Part shown: positions 55,706 to 64,000 of the stretch, one piece after another
Position numbering within the stretch: the first letter of the stretch is position 1
Layout: each line of letters starts with the position of its first letter
NCBI GenBank assembly: GCA_965220875.1
Contig: OZ244849.1
Location: 434,001-498,000, forward strand
DNA from: WTFY01 sp965220875
GTDB taxonomy: Bacteria > Pseudomonadota > Gammaproteobacteria > UBA4575
DNA length: 64,000 nt
Reading direction: 5' to 3'
Notes under the pieces: generated by a model
Databases searched by the model: none
What the model was told of the DNA's origin: nothing
The model's input: the letters and a program-made list of their open reading frames with translations, nothing else
Made by a program: the position numbers and the translations under genes

Positions 55706-56901
55706 GAGAACCTCATTCCCTCGATGCCCACCAGGCGATCATATACGAAGTAGAACAGCCCCACAGTGGCCAGCAGGATGACGCCAAGCGCTGCGGCAAG
55801 CCCCCAGTTGAGGGACTGCTGCATGTGATAGGCAATCATGTTCGAAATCAGCTGACCGGTACGTCCCCCCACCAGTGCGGGGGTGATGTAGTAGCCGATG
55901 GACAGGATGAAGACGAGGAGTGAACCCGCCGCGACACCGGGAAGGGTCTGCGGCCAGTAGACGCGCAGGAACCCCTGACGGAACGTCGCACCGAGGCTCG
56001 AGGCGGCCCGCAGGTGCTGGGGCGAGACGGTGCGCATTACGGCAAAGAGGGGCAGTATCATGAACGGCAACAGGATCTGCGTCATCGCGATCAGCGTTCC
56101 GGTCATGTTGTAGACCATCGCGATACGGCCGTCATCGCCCAGGATGCCGATCGCCACCAGCAGGTCATTGATCACGCCCTGATTCTGGAGGAGAACGATC
56201 CAGGAAGTGGTGCGTACCAGCAGTGAGGTCCAGAACGGCAGCAGTACCAGCAGCAGCAGGAGGTTCGAACGTGCAGGTGATGAGTTCGCGATCAGGTAGG
56301 CCACCGGGTAGCCCAGCACGAGGCATATGACGGTAATGGCAAAGCTGACGACCAGGGTGCGCCACAGCAACGGCAGGTAGATGCGCCGTTCCGGAGGCTG
56401 CGGGACGATCCGGCCCGCATCGTCGCGGTCCAGGTCGAGGGCATTGAGGTAATGCTGCAGCGTGAACCGTTCTCCGGCGCGGCGCAGCGCGCGCCAGGTA
56501 CCGGCCTCTCCCCAGACCTCGTCCGCGGCAATCATGGCCTCGCGCCAGGATTCCGACGGGTCACCGCGGCGCAGTTTGCGGGCCGTCTTCAGGATGGTAC
56601 TGCGCATGCCGCTCTCGAGGCGGTTGATCCGTGTCGCGACACCGCCCAGCTTGCGTTGCTTGGCGAGCGAGCGGAACTCCATCCCAAGCGCCCGGAACGT
56701 CTCCTCTTGCGGGATGGACTGGCCGTCCCAGTCTTCCAGCAGCGCCAGGGTGTGCGGCAGTGCATCGGCGACCTGCGGCGAGTGAAAGCTGCGGGTCAGC
56801 ATCGAGCCGAGCGGCACGAAAAAGGTGATGGCGATGAAGGCCACCAGCGGCAGCGTCAGGGCTGCCGCACGAATCCTGGCACCCCTCAGCGATTGAGCCA
56901 C
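55702..56901 (-). CDS. ABC transporter permease, PotB-like, with large periplasmic insertion
   Basis: A 399-residue permease, about 100 longer than standard PotB. The first membrane segment (about residues 11-33) is followed by some 130 residues of soluble sequence containing LAKQRKLGGVATRINRLESG and WREAMIAADEVWGEAG, before the remaining five segments and the EAA loop ASSLGATFRQGFLRVYWP. This extended form occurs in a subset of POT-family transporters. It overlaps the substrate-binding protein gene by 16 bases and the PotC-like gene by four, so the operon is tightly coupled. Confidence 0.9.
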   Translation of the reverse strand: MAQSLRGARIRAAALTLPLVAFIAITFFVPLGSMLTRSFHSPQVADALPHTLALLEDWDGQSIPQEETFRALGMEFRSLAKQRKLGGVATRINRLESGMRSTILKTARKLRRGDPSESWREAMIAADEVWGEAGTWRALRRAGERFTLQHYLNALDLDRDDAGRIVPQPPERRIYLPLLWRTLVVSFAITVICLVLGYPVAYLIANSSPARSNLLLLLVLLPFWTSLLVRTTSWIVLLQNQGVINDLLVAIGILGDDGRIAMVYNMTGTLIAMTQILLPFMILPLFAVMRTVSPQHLRAASSLGATFRQGFLRVYWPQTLPGVAAGSLLVFILSIGYYITPALVGGRTGQLISNMIAYHMQQSLNWGLAAALGVILLATVGLFYFVYDRLVGIEGMRFS

Positions 56902-58010
56902 GCGCTAAACCGCTCGTGCACTTCCTCCGCGTTGTCGCTCCACCACTCCCAGTCGTTGTGCAACGCTCGCTTCAAATTCTCCGGCGCACTCGGCATGTGC
57001 GGACGCATCTCCACCCCCGTCTCCGCATGCGTCGTGAACAGGTTCACCCCCGAACGACGCGTCGGACTGTACGCAATGTAACGACCGATTGCCGCCATCG
57101 ACTCCACCCGGGAAGCATACTGCAGGAATTCCCTTGCCGTTTCCATGTTGGGCGTCCCGGTGACGATCGCGATCTGGCCGTAATCGAGCACCTGGCCGTC
57201 CCATACGATCACCAGCGGCTGGTTCTCGATCACCTGGGCGTTGAAGATCCTGCCGTTGTAGGCCGTGCTCATCACCACCTCCTGGTCGGCCAGCATCTGC
57301 GGCGGCTGGGCACCGGCCTCCCACCACACAATATGCTCCTTGATCGTGTCCAGCTTGCGGAAGGCACGGTCCAGGCCTTCAGGCGTATCGAGCACCTCGT
57401 ACACCTCGCCCGGAGGAACCCCGTCCGCCATGAGCGCAAACTCCAGGTTCACCCCGGGAGTGCGGCGCATGCCGCGACGACCCGGAAACTTCCCGAGATC
57501 GAAATAGTCCTCGATGGTGGACGGCTTCTCGCCCGGAAAACTCTTGGTGTTGTAGGCATAGACCGTCGAGTAGAAGATTCCGCCGCCGCCGCAGTCCGAA
57601 TGGGTGCCCTTGTAGTAGTCCACCCGTGCCGGGGTGCCGTCCTGAGCAGGGGGCAACTGGTCTATATCGACAAATTCGAACAGGCCCTCGTCACATCCGC
57701 GCGCGAGGTCCGCGAACTCGAGGTCCACGATGTCCCAGTGCACGTTGCCCGTCTCGACCTGCGCCCTCACCTGGGCCAGGCCCCCGTTGTAGCTCTCCAG
57801 GCGCACCTCGACACCCGTCTCGGCCGTGAAGGGCTCAAGAATCGCCTTCTCCCAGGCCCTGGCATAGGAGCCGCCCCAGGAAACCACCGTGATCGATTCG
57901 GCGCCCGTCGTGACCCCGGGCAGGCCGGTCAGACACGCCAGCACGGCACCGGTCGCCCAGCCAACCACCCCGTACCGGGGACTTCTTCGCTTGTTTGGAT
58001 TCGTCTTCAT
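56886..58010 (-). CDS. ABC transporter substrate-binding protein, PotD-like
   Basis: A 374-residue periplasmic binding protein with a signal peptide of basic residues then GVVGWATGAVLACLTGLPGVTTGAE. The mature start ESITVVSWGGSYARAWEKAI and VHWDIVDLEFADLARGCDEG are typical of bacterial extracellular solute-binding family 1/8 proteins linked to putrescine/spermidine-type transporters. The start at ATG 58010 gives a normal signal; the extension to 58073 is not supported. It lies between the ATPase and the permease genes. The ligand is unknown. Confidence 0.88.
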   Translation of the reverse strand: MKTNPNKRRSPRYGVVGWATGAVLACLTGLPGVTTGAESITVVSWGGSYARAWEKAILEPFTAETGVEVRLESYNGGLAQVRAQVETGNVHWDIVDLEFADLARGCDEGLFEFVDIDQLPPAQDGTPARVDYYKGTHSDCGGGGIFYSTVYAYNTKSFPGEKPSTIEDYFDLGKFPGRRGMRRTPGVNLEFALMADGVPPGEVYEVLDTPEGLDRAFRKLDTIKEHIVWWEAGAQPPQMLADQEVVMSTAYNGRIFNAQVIENQPLVIVWDGQVLDYGQIAIVTGTPNMETAREFLQYASRVESMAAIGRYIAYSPTRRSGVNLFTTHAETGVEMRPHMPSAPENLKRALHNDWEWWSDNAEEVHERFSAWLNR

Positions 58011-58097
58011 AGCATTCCCCCAATTGTCCGGCTGCAGGTTTTTTCCATGTCCTGTTGCCGATACGCGTATCACCGCCTGCGCGGGTCTGGCCGCGGG

Positions 58098-59198
58098 CTA
58101 TTCCTCGTCAGGAAGCGCACGGCAGTCCATGATTCCCCAGCCGACGCGCACGCGATCACCCTTCAGTACGGCCCCGTGCCCCGCGATGTTCGGCAGCTTG
58201 ATGATAAAGTTCGAATTGCCGCAAACCTTGACTCGCATGCGCAGGTGGTCCCCCACGAAAAGTATATCACGGAGGTCGACCTCGAACTCGTTGCTGTAGG
58301 TGCGGGGCTGGGCAAGTCCGACCCGTTCCGGACGGATGGCAAGCGCCACCTTTTCACCGGGACGGCAGCGGTATACGGGAAACGCCTTGACCTCGCCACC
58401 CGGTGTATCGACGATGCACTGACCCTCTTCCGCGGACAGGACATGGCCACGCAGGATATTGTTGTCACCGATGAACCGCGCGACAAATTCCCGTTCGGGT
58501 TCTTCATAGAGGACTTCGGGCGTGGCAATCTGCTGCACCCGGCCCCTGTGAAAGACGGCTACCCGGGTCGACATCGCCATGGCCTCCTGCTGGTCATGCG
58601 TGACATATACGACCGTAAGCCCGAGTTCCTGCTGGATGTTGCGGATCTCGAACTGCAACTCCTCCCGCAGCCGCCGGTCCAGTGCCCCGAGCGGCTCATC
58701 CATGAGCACCAGGGACGGTTCGAACACGAGTGCACGGGCGATGGCAACCCGCTGCTGCTGGCCTCCCGAGAGTTCACCCGGGCGGCGGTTCTCCATGCCC
58801 TCCAGGCGAACCATGGCAAGCGTGCGGCGCACGCGCTCTGCCCGGTCGGACGAGGGAATGCCCCTGACCTCCAGCGGGAAGGAGAGATTCTGTCCCACCG
58901 TCATGTTCGGAAAGAGGGCGTAGTTCTGGAATACCATGCCAATACCCCGCTTGCGCGGCGGCAGGTTGTGAACGGGGCGCCCGTCGATGGTGATCTCGCC
59001 CGAGGTGGAGGCTTCGAAGCCGGCCAGCATCATCAGGCAGGTCGTCTTGCCGGACCCGGACGGACCGAGCAGCGTGAAGAACTCGCCTCGTTCCACGTGA
59101 AGGTCGAGATCCCGCACGACCATCGTCTTGCCGTCGTAGGTCTTGTCCACCCCCCGGAACACGACATGTGCCTCATCATTTTTGACCGTGCTTGTCAT
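58098..59198 (-). CDS. ABC transporter ATP-binding protein, PotA-like
   Basis: A 366-residue ATPase with Walker A LLGPSGSGKTTCLMMLAG, signature LSGGQQQRVAIARALV, Walker B LVLMDEPLGALD, the switch His in THDQQEAMAMS, and a C-terminal TOBE-type domain with FPVYRCRPGEKVALAIRPE. The start at 59198 (MTSTVKND) is preferred; the frame to 59270 adds non-conserved residues. First gene of the operon ATPase, binding protein, PotB-like, PotC-like. Confidence 0.93.
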   Translation of the reverse strand: MTSTVKNDEAHVVFRGVDKTYDGKTMVVRDLDLHVERGEFFTLLGPSGSGKTTCLMMLAGFEASTSGEITIDGRPVHNLPPRKRGIGMVFQNYALFPNMTVGQNLSFPLEVRGIPSSDRAERVRRTLAMVRLEGMENRRPGELSGGQQQRVAIARALVFEPSLVLMDEPLGALDRRLREELQFEIRNIQQELGLTVVYVTHDQQEAMAMSTRVAVFHRGRVQQIATPEVLYEEPEREFVARFIGDNNILRGHVLSAEEGQCIVDTPGGEVKAFPVYRCRPGEKVALAIRPERVGLAQPRTYSNEFEVDLRDILFVGDHLRMRVKVCGNSNFIIKLPNIAGHGAVLKGDRVRVGWGIMDCRALPDEE

Positions 59199-59493
59199 GT
59201 CCTGTAGAGCCTTCTCAAAGTGGTGGTGACCTGCGAATCCTGCGGTAAAGACGCAACGGCTGCAGCGCATGCAGGAACTGTGCTCGCCCGCAAGTATAGC
59301 GACCGACTCGTCGTATCATCAAGGCAGTATTTTCACGCCGGCACCGCAGCGTGACAAAGCGCCCGGCTGCATGGCCTGGAAACCATGGCGTTGCGGCCAC
59401 AGGCTTCGAGCGGCAGGCAGCATGCAGGCTTCATCCAGGGCCTCTGCGGTGATATCCTGAACCTGCCGGAACTGATCCCGAGAGGAGGGCGCA

Positions 59494-59799
59494 ATGAACA
59501 GGAAATCCATCGTACTCTTTGCGTGGCTGGCACTGGTCCCTGCAGCGGCCATCGCCAGCATGTCCGGCGGCGGAGGCGGAATGGGACTGGAAGGCGGCCT
59601 GTTCTGGGGGGCAGACCTCGATCGCAACGAGCGCCTCGACCCGCACGAGGCCAAGGCGGTCCACAACCTGGCCGAGCCTGAGATCTTCCGTCGTTTTGAC
59701 GAGAATGCAAACGGCTCGATCAGCCGGGTCGAGTTCTCGGAATTCATGCAGCGGGCCCCGTGGACCGATCCGTTCGTCCACCCTGCCGAGGCGAAGTAG
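59494..59799 (+). CDS. small secreted EF-hand protein
   Basis: A 101-residue protein with a signal peptide (about residues 1-22, IVLFAWLALVPAAAIAS), a glycine-rich segment, and two EF-hand-like loops: ADLDRNERLDPHEA and the more canonical FDENANGSISRVEFSEFM with Asp, Asn, Asn, Gly, Ile and Glu at the right spacing. It would bind calcium outside the cytoplasm. GAGGAGG precedes the ATG. It is convergent with the PhoX-family gene, whose activity in other species needs calcium; a functional link is only suggested. Confidence 0.85.
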   Translation: MNRKSIVLFAWLALVPAAAIASMSGGGGGMGLEGGLFWGADLDRNERLDPHEAKAVHNLAEPEIFRRFDENANGSISRVEFSEFMQRAPWTDPFVHPAEAK

Positions 59800-59817
59800 G
59801 CCCGCCTTTTTGGACTT

Positions 59818-61719
59818 TCAGCTCCCGATCTCCTCTCCCTGATCGTGCATCACCGCGATCACGGAAGGTCGCGGCGGCAGGCGCTCGTCAAAATCCGGCC
59901 AGCGCGTTGAAGGCTCGTCATGTCCGGAACCCTCACCGGGATGCTGCACGGAACAGAACATCGTCCTGTGGTCCGGCGTGAAACAGGGGCTGCAGATTTC
60001 CGCGCCCACCGGGGCGCGCAGGAAATGTTTCGGCAGTGCACGGTCCGGGCCGGTCGAGGCGCAGACCCAGATGCCGTCGGCGATGCCCTCGTCGTTGAAG
60101 CCGTCCGTTGCAATCCACAGCCTGCCCGTCCTGTCGAAGGTGCAGTTGTCCGGGTTCGAGAACCAGCCGTTCGGGCTCACGCCGGCATGATACCGGGCAT
60201 GGTCCTGCGGGTCGTCCGGGTTGCCCGCGAGGATAAACGGCTCCCAGCGGTACTCCCGGGCACTGTGATCCTGTTCGGGGGGCACCAGTTCGAGGATGTG
60301 CCCATGGCGGTTGGCCGGGCGGGGGTTGGCCGGGTCCACCTCCTGGCGGAGGCGCCGGGTATTGTTCGTCAGCACCGCGAACACATGGCCCGTGACCGGG
60401 TCGACCTTGATCTCTTCCGGGCGATCCATCGGCGTCGCACCCACCAGGTCGGCCGCGCGGCGCATGTCGATCACCACGTCGGCCTGGCTGGCAAACCCGT
60501 TGGCATAGGTGTGCGGTGCGAAACCCCATGCCAGGGGGTGCCAGACGAGCGTTCCGCGCTCGGTGAACTCGGCCACCGACAACTCGCCGTCGTCCAGCAG
60601 GGAAAGGTTGTGCGCTAGGTCCCCGGGGCGGTATGGCTCCCGGCTGACGAAGCGGTAAATGTACTCGAAGCGCTGGTCGTCGCCCATGTACACGGCCACG
60701 CGGCCGTCCCGGTTGACGACGATCCCGCATCCTTCGTGCTTGCACCGGCCGAGCGCCGTGCGCTTGACGGGCATGAACGCCGGATCGTACGGGTCGATCT
60801 CGACGACCCATCCCGCATGCAACCCCGCCCGGGGATGCCGGTCCAGGTCCCAGCGTTCATGAAACCGCCCCCAGGCGGACCTCGCCGTCCGGGTCCCCAG
60901 CATGCCAAACCGCTCGTAGCCCCGGTGCTCCTCCGTGGCTTTCGCCTCTCCGGTGAAATAGGACTGCACGTTTTCCTCGGCCGTGAGCACCGTCCCCCAG
61001 GGGGTGCGGCTGCCCGCACAGTTGCCGAAGGTGCCCAGGCTCTGTATGCCCTGCGGGGAGAACGACGTGCGCACCCTGCGGACCCCTTGTGCGGGCCCGG
61101 AAAAGCGCATGACGGTATGCGGCGTGATGCGCCGGTTGTAAGCGGATGCGCGCTGAACCTGCCAGGTGCCTCCCTGCCTGCGGACCTCGACGACCGAAAG
61201 GCCCAGGGCCTGCATCTCCGTGTCCACCTGGTCCCGCGTGAGGCCCCTTGCGCGCGGTGCACCCGGGTGCATCATGGAACTGGTCACGAACTCGTGGTTG
61301 ACCACGAGCAGCCCGGACACCGATGAATCCCCGTTGCGAGGCAGGGGCAGCCATTCCACGAAATCGTTGTTGTAACCGAACTGCCTGCCCTGGGCATCCG
61401 GGTTCTGGTGCGCCGGGTCGAATGCCGGCGCATCGGGAAACAGCGGGTCACCCCAGCGCAGCAGCACCTGGCAGGAATAGCCTTCCGCCACGTGCAATGT
61501 CTCGTCCAGGCCATGCGCCAGTTCCCGAAACGAGGGACGCCCGCCCGCGCCGGGCGCGCGCGCGAAGCCCGGCCACGATGCCTGCAGGCCGAGCAGGGCG
61601 GATCCCTTCAGCATGCCCCGGCGGCTGACTCGCCGCCTGAGGATCTCGCCGAAGGCGGTCCCGGCATGCTCCCTGGCCGCAGGCTGGTCATCCATGTCGA
61701 GATCCAGTGTGTAACCCAT
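59818..61719 (-). CDS. PhoX-family (DUF839) protein, Tat-exported
   Basis: A 633-residue protein. The N-terminus carries a twin-arginine signal, SRRGMLKGSALLG (about residues 33-45). The body holds family landmarks such as SVSGLLVVNHEF near residue 135, SRTPWGTVLTAEENVQSYF, YMGDDQRFEYIYRFVSR, PEEIKVDPVTGHVFAVLTNNT and DNCTFDRTGRLWIATDG. PhoX is a calcium- and iron-dependent alkaline phosphatase in marine and soil bacteria; many members annotated as DUF839 have no tested activity. No pho-box was identified upstream. Confidence 0.88.
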   Translation of the reverse strand: MGYTLDLDMDDQPAAREHAGTAFGEILRRRVSRRGMLKGSALLGLQASWPGFARAPGAGGRPSFRELAHGLDETLHVAEGYSCQVLLRWGDPLFPDAPAFDPAHQNPDAQGRQFGYNNDFVEWLPLPRNGDSSVSGLLVVNHEFVTSSMMHPGAPRARGLTRDQVDTEMQALGLSVVEVRRQGGTWQVQRASAYNRRITPHTVMRFSGPAQGVRRVRTSFSPQGIQSLGTFGNCAGSRTPWGTVLTAEENVQSYFTGEAKATEEHRGYERFGMLGTRTARSAWGRFHERWDLDRHPRAGLHAGWVVEIDPYDPAFMPVKRTALGRCKHEGCGIVVNRDGRVAVYMGDDQRFEYIYRFVSREPYRPGDLAHNLSLLDDGELSVAEFTERGTLVWHPLAWGFAPHTYANGFASQADVVIDMRRAADLVGATPMDRPEEIKVDPVTGHVFAVLTNNTRRLRQEVDPANPRPANRHGHILELVPPEQDHSAREYRWEPFILAGNPDDPQDHARYHAGVSPNGWFSNPDNCTFDRTGRLWIATDGFNDEGIADGIWVCASTGPDRALPKHFLRAPVGAEICSPCFTPDHRTMFCSVQHPGEGSGHDEPSTRWPDFDERLPPRPSVIAVMHDQGEEIGS

Positions 61720-61844
61720 GTTGTCTCCTGTCCGGTACGGGGTGGTTTCAGGTTTGCCTGGTTGCCGAATGCCTGGCCGTCACGGCCGGGTCCGGCATGC
61801 GGGACGGTTTCCCGCCGGGCGGAATCCCGCGGCACTGCAGCGGA

Positions 61845-62954
61845 TCATCCGGCGTCTGCACTACTCGGCAGGTCCGGGAATGCAGCGGCCACACCCGGGT
61901 GGCACAGGACCCCTGCATGCACGTTCAGGGCCTGGCGCAGGCCCCGGTCCTCCTCGAGGAACGCATCCAGTCCGAGCCTGGCCAGCTTGCGCACGTACGG
62001 CAGGGTGGCGTTGCACAGCGCCTGGCTGCTGGTGCGGCCGACCGCGCCCGGGATATTGGGAACGCAGTAGTGAACGATGTCATCGATCACGTACACCGGG
62101 TCACGGTGCGAGGTCGGCCGGCTGGTCTCGAAGCACCCCCCCTGGTCGATGGACACGTCGACCAGCACGGCACCCCGTTTCATCTCCTTCAGCATCTCTC
62201 GGCGGATCAGCCTCGGTGCGCGTGCACCGGGAATCAGCAGCGCGCCGACCACCAGGTCCGCCTGCAGGGCAAACTGGCGCACCGCGTGGGGATCGGAATA
62301 GACGGTGGTGACGTTGTCCGGCATGACCTCGTCGATGTGGCGGAGCTTCTCGATGTCGATGTCCATGATCGTGACGTTGGCGCCCAGCCCGGCGGCCACC
62401 CTCGCGGCATTGGCCCCGACCACGCCCGCGCCCAGCACCAGCACGTTGGCCGGCGGCACGCCTGCGACCCCCCCGAGCAGGATGCCCCGTCCCATGAACG
62501 GCTTCTCCAGGCATTTCGCACCCTCCTGGATGGACATCTTCCCGGCCACCTCGCTCATGGGCTTGAGCAGCGGCAGCTCGCCGCGCGCGTCCGTGAGCGT
62601 TTCGTAGGCAAGCGCCGTGATAGAGCGGTCCAGGCACGATTCCGTGAGGGTCCTCGAGCCCGCAAAGTGGAAATAGCCGAAGACGATGAGGGAAGGCGGG
62701 TAGCGTTCCAGTTCTCCGGGCTGGGGTTCCTTGACCTTGACCAGCAGTTCGCACGCCTCCATGACGGCATCCGCCGAGTCCACCACCTGCGCACCCGCCT
62801 CGCGGTACTCGCTGTCATGGTACCCGCTGCCGCGCCCGGCATGGGTCTCGATGTACACCTCGTGGCCATCCGCCGCCAGCAGCTGCGCACCCACCGGCAG
62901 CAGCGCGACCCGGTACTCGTCCGCCTTGATCTCCTTGGGAATGCCGATCTTCAT
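61845..62954 (-). CDS. ald: alanine dehydrogenase
   Basis: A 369-residue NAD-dependent enzyme interconverting L-alanine and pyruvate plus ammonia. The start at ATG 62954 gives the family N-terminus MKIGIPKEIKADEYRVALLP, followed by HEVYIETHAGRGSGYHDSEY. LVKVKEPQPGE holds the pyruvate-binding lysine, and LVLGAGVVGANAARVAAGLG is the Rossmann loop. The longer open frame to 63077 is the opposite-phase shadow of the next gene. It starts five bases after the E2 gene stop, so it is cotranscribed. Confidence 0.95.
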   Translation of the reverse strand: MKIGIPKEIKADEYRVALLPVGAQLLAADGHEVYIETHAGRGSGYHDSEYREAGAQVVDSADAVMEACELLVKVKEPQPGELERYPPSLIVFGYFHFAGSRTLTESCLDRSITALAYETLTDARGELPLLKPMSEVAGKMSIQEGAKCLEKPFMGRGILLGGVAGVPPANVLVLGAGVVGANAARVAAGLGANVTIMDIDIEKLRHIDEVMPDNVTTVYSDPHAVRQFALQADLVVGALLIPGARAPRLIRREMLKEMKRGAVLVDVSIDQGGCFETSRPTSHRDPVYVIDDIVHYCVPNIPGAVGRTSSQALCNATLPYVRKLARLGLDAFLEEDRGLRQALNVHAGVLCHPGVAAAFPDLPSSADAG

Positions 62955-62959
62955 GCGCC

Positions 62960-64000
62960 TCAGTCCAGGACCAGCTTCCAGATGTCTTCCAAGACCGCCT
63001 TCAGGTGCGAACAGAACCGCGCGGCCTCGGCCCCGTTGATCACGCGGTGGTCGTAGGAAAGCGACAGCGGCAACCACTTCCGTTTTTCGGGCGTGTCCGG
63101 CTCGAGCATCCTTGACAGGCCCAGTATGGCGACTTCCGGCGGGTTGATGATCGGCGTGAAGGCCTCACCGCCCAGCTTGCCGAGGCTGGAGACGGTCATG
63201 CTGGCACCCGTCATCTGCCCGGCCTTGAGCTTGCGCGACCGGGCCTGTGCGGCAAGCGCCTCCAGCTCGCGTGCGACCTCGACCAGCGGCTTGCGGTCCA
63301 CGTCGCGCAGCACGGGGACCAGCAGGCCGTGCGGGGTATCCACCGCGACCCCGATGTGGAAATACTTTTTCAGGACCAGCTGCCCGGCCTCCGGGTCCAG
63401 GGAGGCGTTGAACTGCGGATACTGTTCAAGCGTGGCGGCCAGCGCCTTGATCACGAAAGGCAGCGGGGTGAGGCGCACACCCTGCGCCTGCGCCTCCCCG
63501 GCCAGCTGCCTGCGGCACCGCTCAAGGCCGGTCACGTCGGCCTGCTCGAAATGGGTCACGTGCGGGATGGACCGCCAGGCATCCAGCAGGTTGCGGGCCG
63601 TGTGCCTTTGTATGCCCGTCTGCGCCCGGATTTCGGTTTCCCCGAATTCCGTGAAGTCCGGCAGGGGCCTTGTTTCTTCCTGTCCCGCAGGCTGTCGCAT
63701 GCGGGTCCGCACATGCTGCTGGACATCCTGTTTCAGGATGCGTGCGTTGCGCCCGGAGCCCTCCACGTCCCCGAGTTCCACCCCGAGTTCATCCGCATAG
63801 CGGTGGATGCCCGGGCTGGCGTAGGCACGGCCTGCACGACCGAGCCCTGCCGGGCCGGACGGCTGCGGTGGCGGCGTAGCGGGTTCGGACGCCGCGGGCT
63901 CCGCGGGCGCAGGCACCGCTTCCCGGTCCGGCTCATCCGCCCGTGCGTCGTCCTCCACTTCCAGGACGGCCAGCAGGTCCCCCAGCACGACCTGGTCGGC
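62960..64000 (-). CDS. 2-oxoacid dehydrogenase E2 component (dihydrolipoamide acyltransferase), 5' end beyond the window
   Basis: The C-terminal 346 residues of an E2 acyltransferase; the start and most of the lipoyl domain lie beyond the right edge (remnant GDLLAVLEVE). An Ala/Pro/Glu linker is followed by the peripheral subunit-binding domain (ASPGIHRYADELGVELGDV, RNARILKQDV) and the catalytic domain with WRSIPHVTHFEQADV, GLLVPVLRDVDRKPL and the active site SYDHRVINGAEAARF, where the usual D-G after HRVI reads N-G. It could belong to a pyruvate or a branched-chain complex; its neighbour alanine dehydrogenase makes pyruvate, which favours the former. Confidence 0.93.
   Translation of the reverse strand, partial: ADQVVLGDLLAVLEVEDDARADEPDREAVPAPAEPAASEPATPPPQPSGPAGLGRAGRAYASPGIHRYADELGVELGDVEGSGRNARILKQDVQQHVRTRMRQPAGQEETRPLPDFTEFGETEIRAQTGIQRHTARNLLDAWRSIPHVTHFEQADVTGLERCRRQLAGEAQAQGVRLTPLPFVIKALAATLEQYPQFNASLDPEAGQLVLKKYFHIGVAVDTPHGLLVPVLRDVDRKPLVEVARELEALAAQARSRKLKAGQMTGASMTVSSLGKLGGEAFTPIINPPEVAILGLSRMLEPDTPEKRKWLPLSLSYDHRVINGAEAARFCSHLKAVLEDIWKLVLD

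Noticed and set aside
56916..59207. 763-codon open frame on the + strand
   Set aside because: Shadow of the PotD-like and PotA-like genes on the - strand.

Overview
The window is about 64 kb of high-GC DNA from a gammaproteobacterium, or a close relative. Supporting evidence is the content and order of its core genes: coaD, rsmD, an M16 peptidase pair, ftsY-ftsE-ftsX-rpoH; then bioH-bioC, plsY, tsaD, rpsU, hemE; mrcA, aroK-aroB, dgt, dnaG, rpoD. Some linkages (aroKB-dgt, HrcA/CIRCE control of rpoH, a free-standing chorismatase) suggest a lineage outside the enterics. I cannot name the genus.

Layout. 1-31,900 is mostly housekeeping: end of rpmG, a membrane fatty-acid desaturase, a hydantoinase A-type protein, an FkbO/Hyg5/XanB2-type chorismatase next to mutM, a gamma-glutamyltransferase lipoprotein with coaD, rsmD and the peptidase pair, the ftsYEX-rpoH block, heme A synthase, the late pimelate genes bioH-bioC, plsY, tsaD, rpsU, hemE, PBP1A, shikimate genes, dgt, dnaG and rpoD, ending at a tRNA with a CAU anticodon.

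32,000-36,100 is visibly AT-richer at its start. It holds two tandem GST-fold proteins that look like paralogues of each other, then a quinol-dependent nitric oxide reductase. A PutA proline oxidase follows on the other strand, then a decayed transposase tail.

40,495-54,799 is the most unusual part: a compact polyketide locus, all on the + strand with two 4-bp ATGA overlaps. It runs discrete acyl carrier protein, Sfp-type phosphopantetheinyl transferase, alpha/beta hydrolase, a truncated second copy of that hydrolase, an NCS2-type permease fused to a probable histidine-kinase-like ATPase domain, and one 3,414-residue polyketide synthase. The synthase has a complete KS-AT-DH-cMT-ER-KR-ACP module followed by a second KS with a rewritten active-site motif and an AT that has lost its catalytic serine and an internal segment, with no ACP after it. 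The sequence suggests, but does not prove, an iterative enzyme making a methylated reduced acyl chain, with the second KS and the discrete ACP working together or serving a non-extending role.

54,857-59,198 (- strand) is a spermidine/putrescine-type ABC transporter (substrate-binding protein, two permeases, ATPase). It is followed by a small secreted EF-hand protein, a Tat-exported PhoX-family protein, alanine dehydrogenase, and the 3' part of a 2-oxoacid dehydrogenase E2 gene that runs off the right edge. No CRISPR array, rRNA or prophage was seen.
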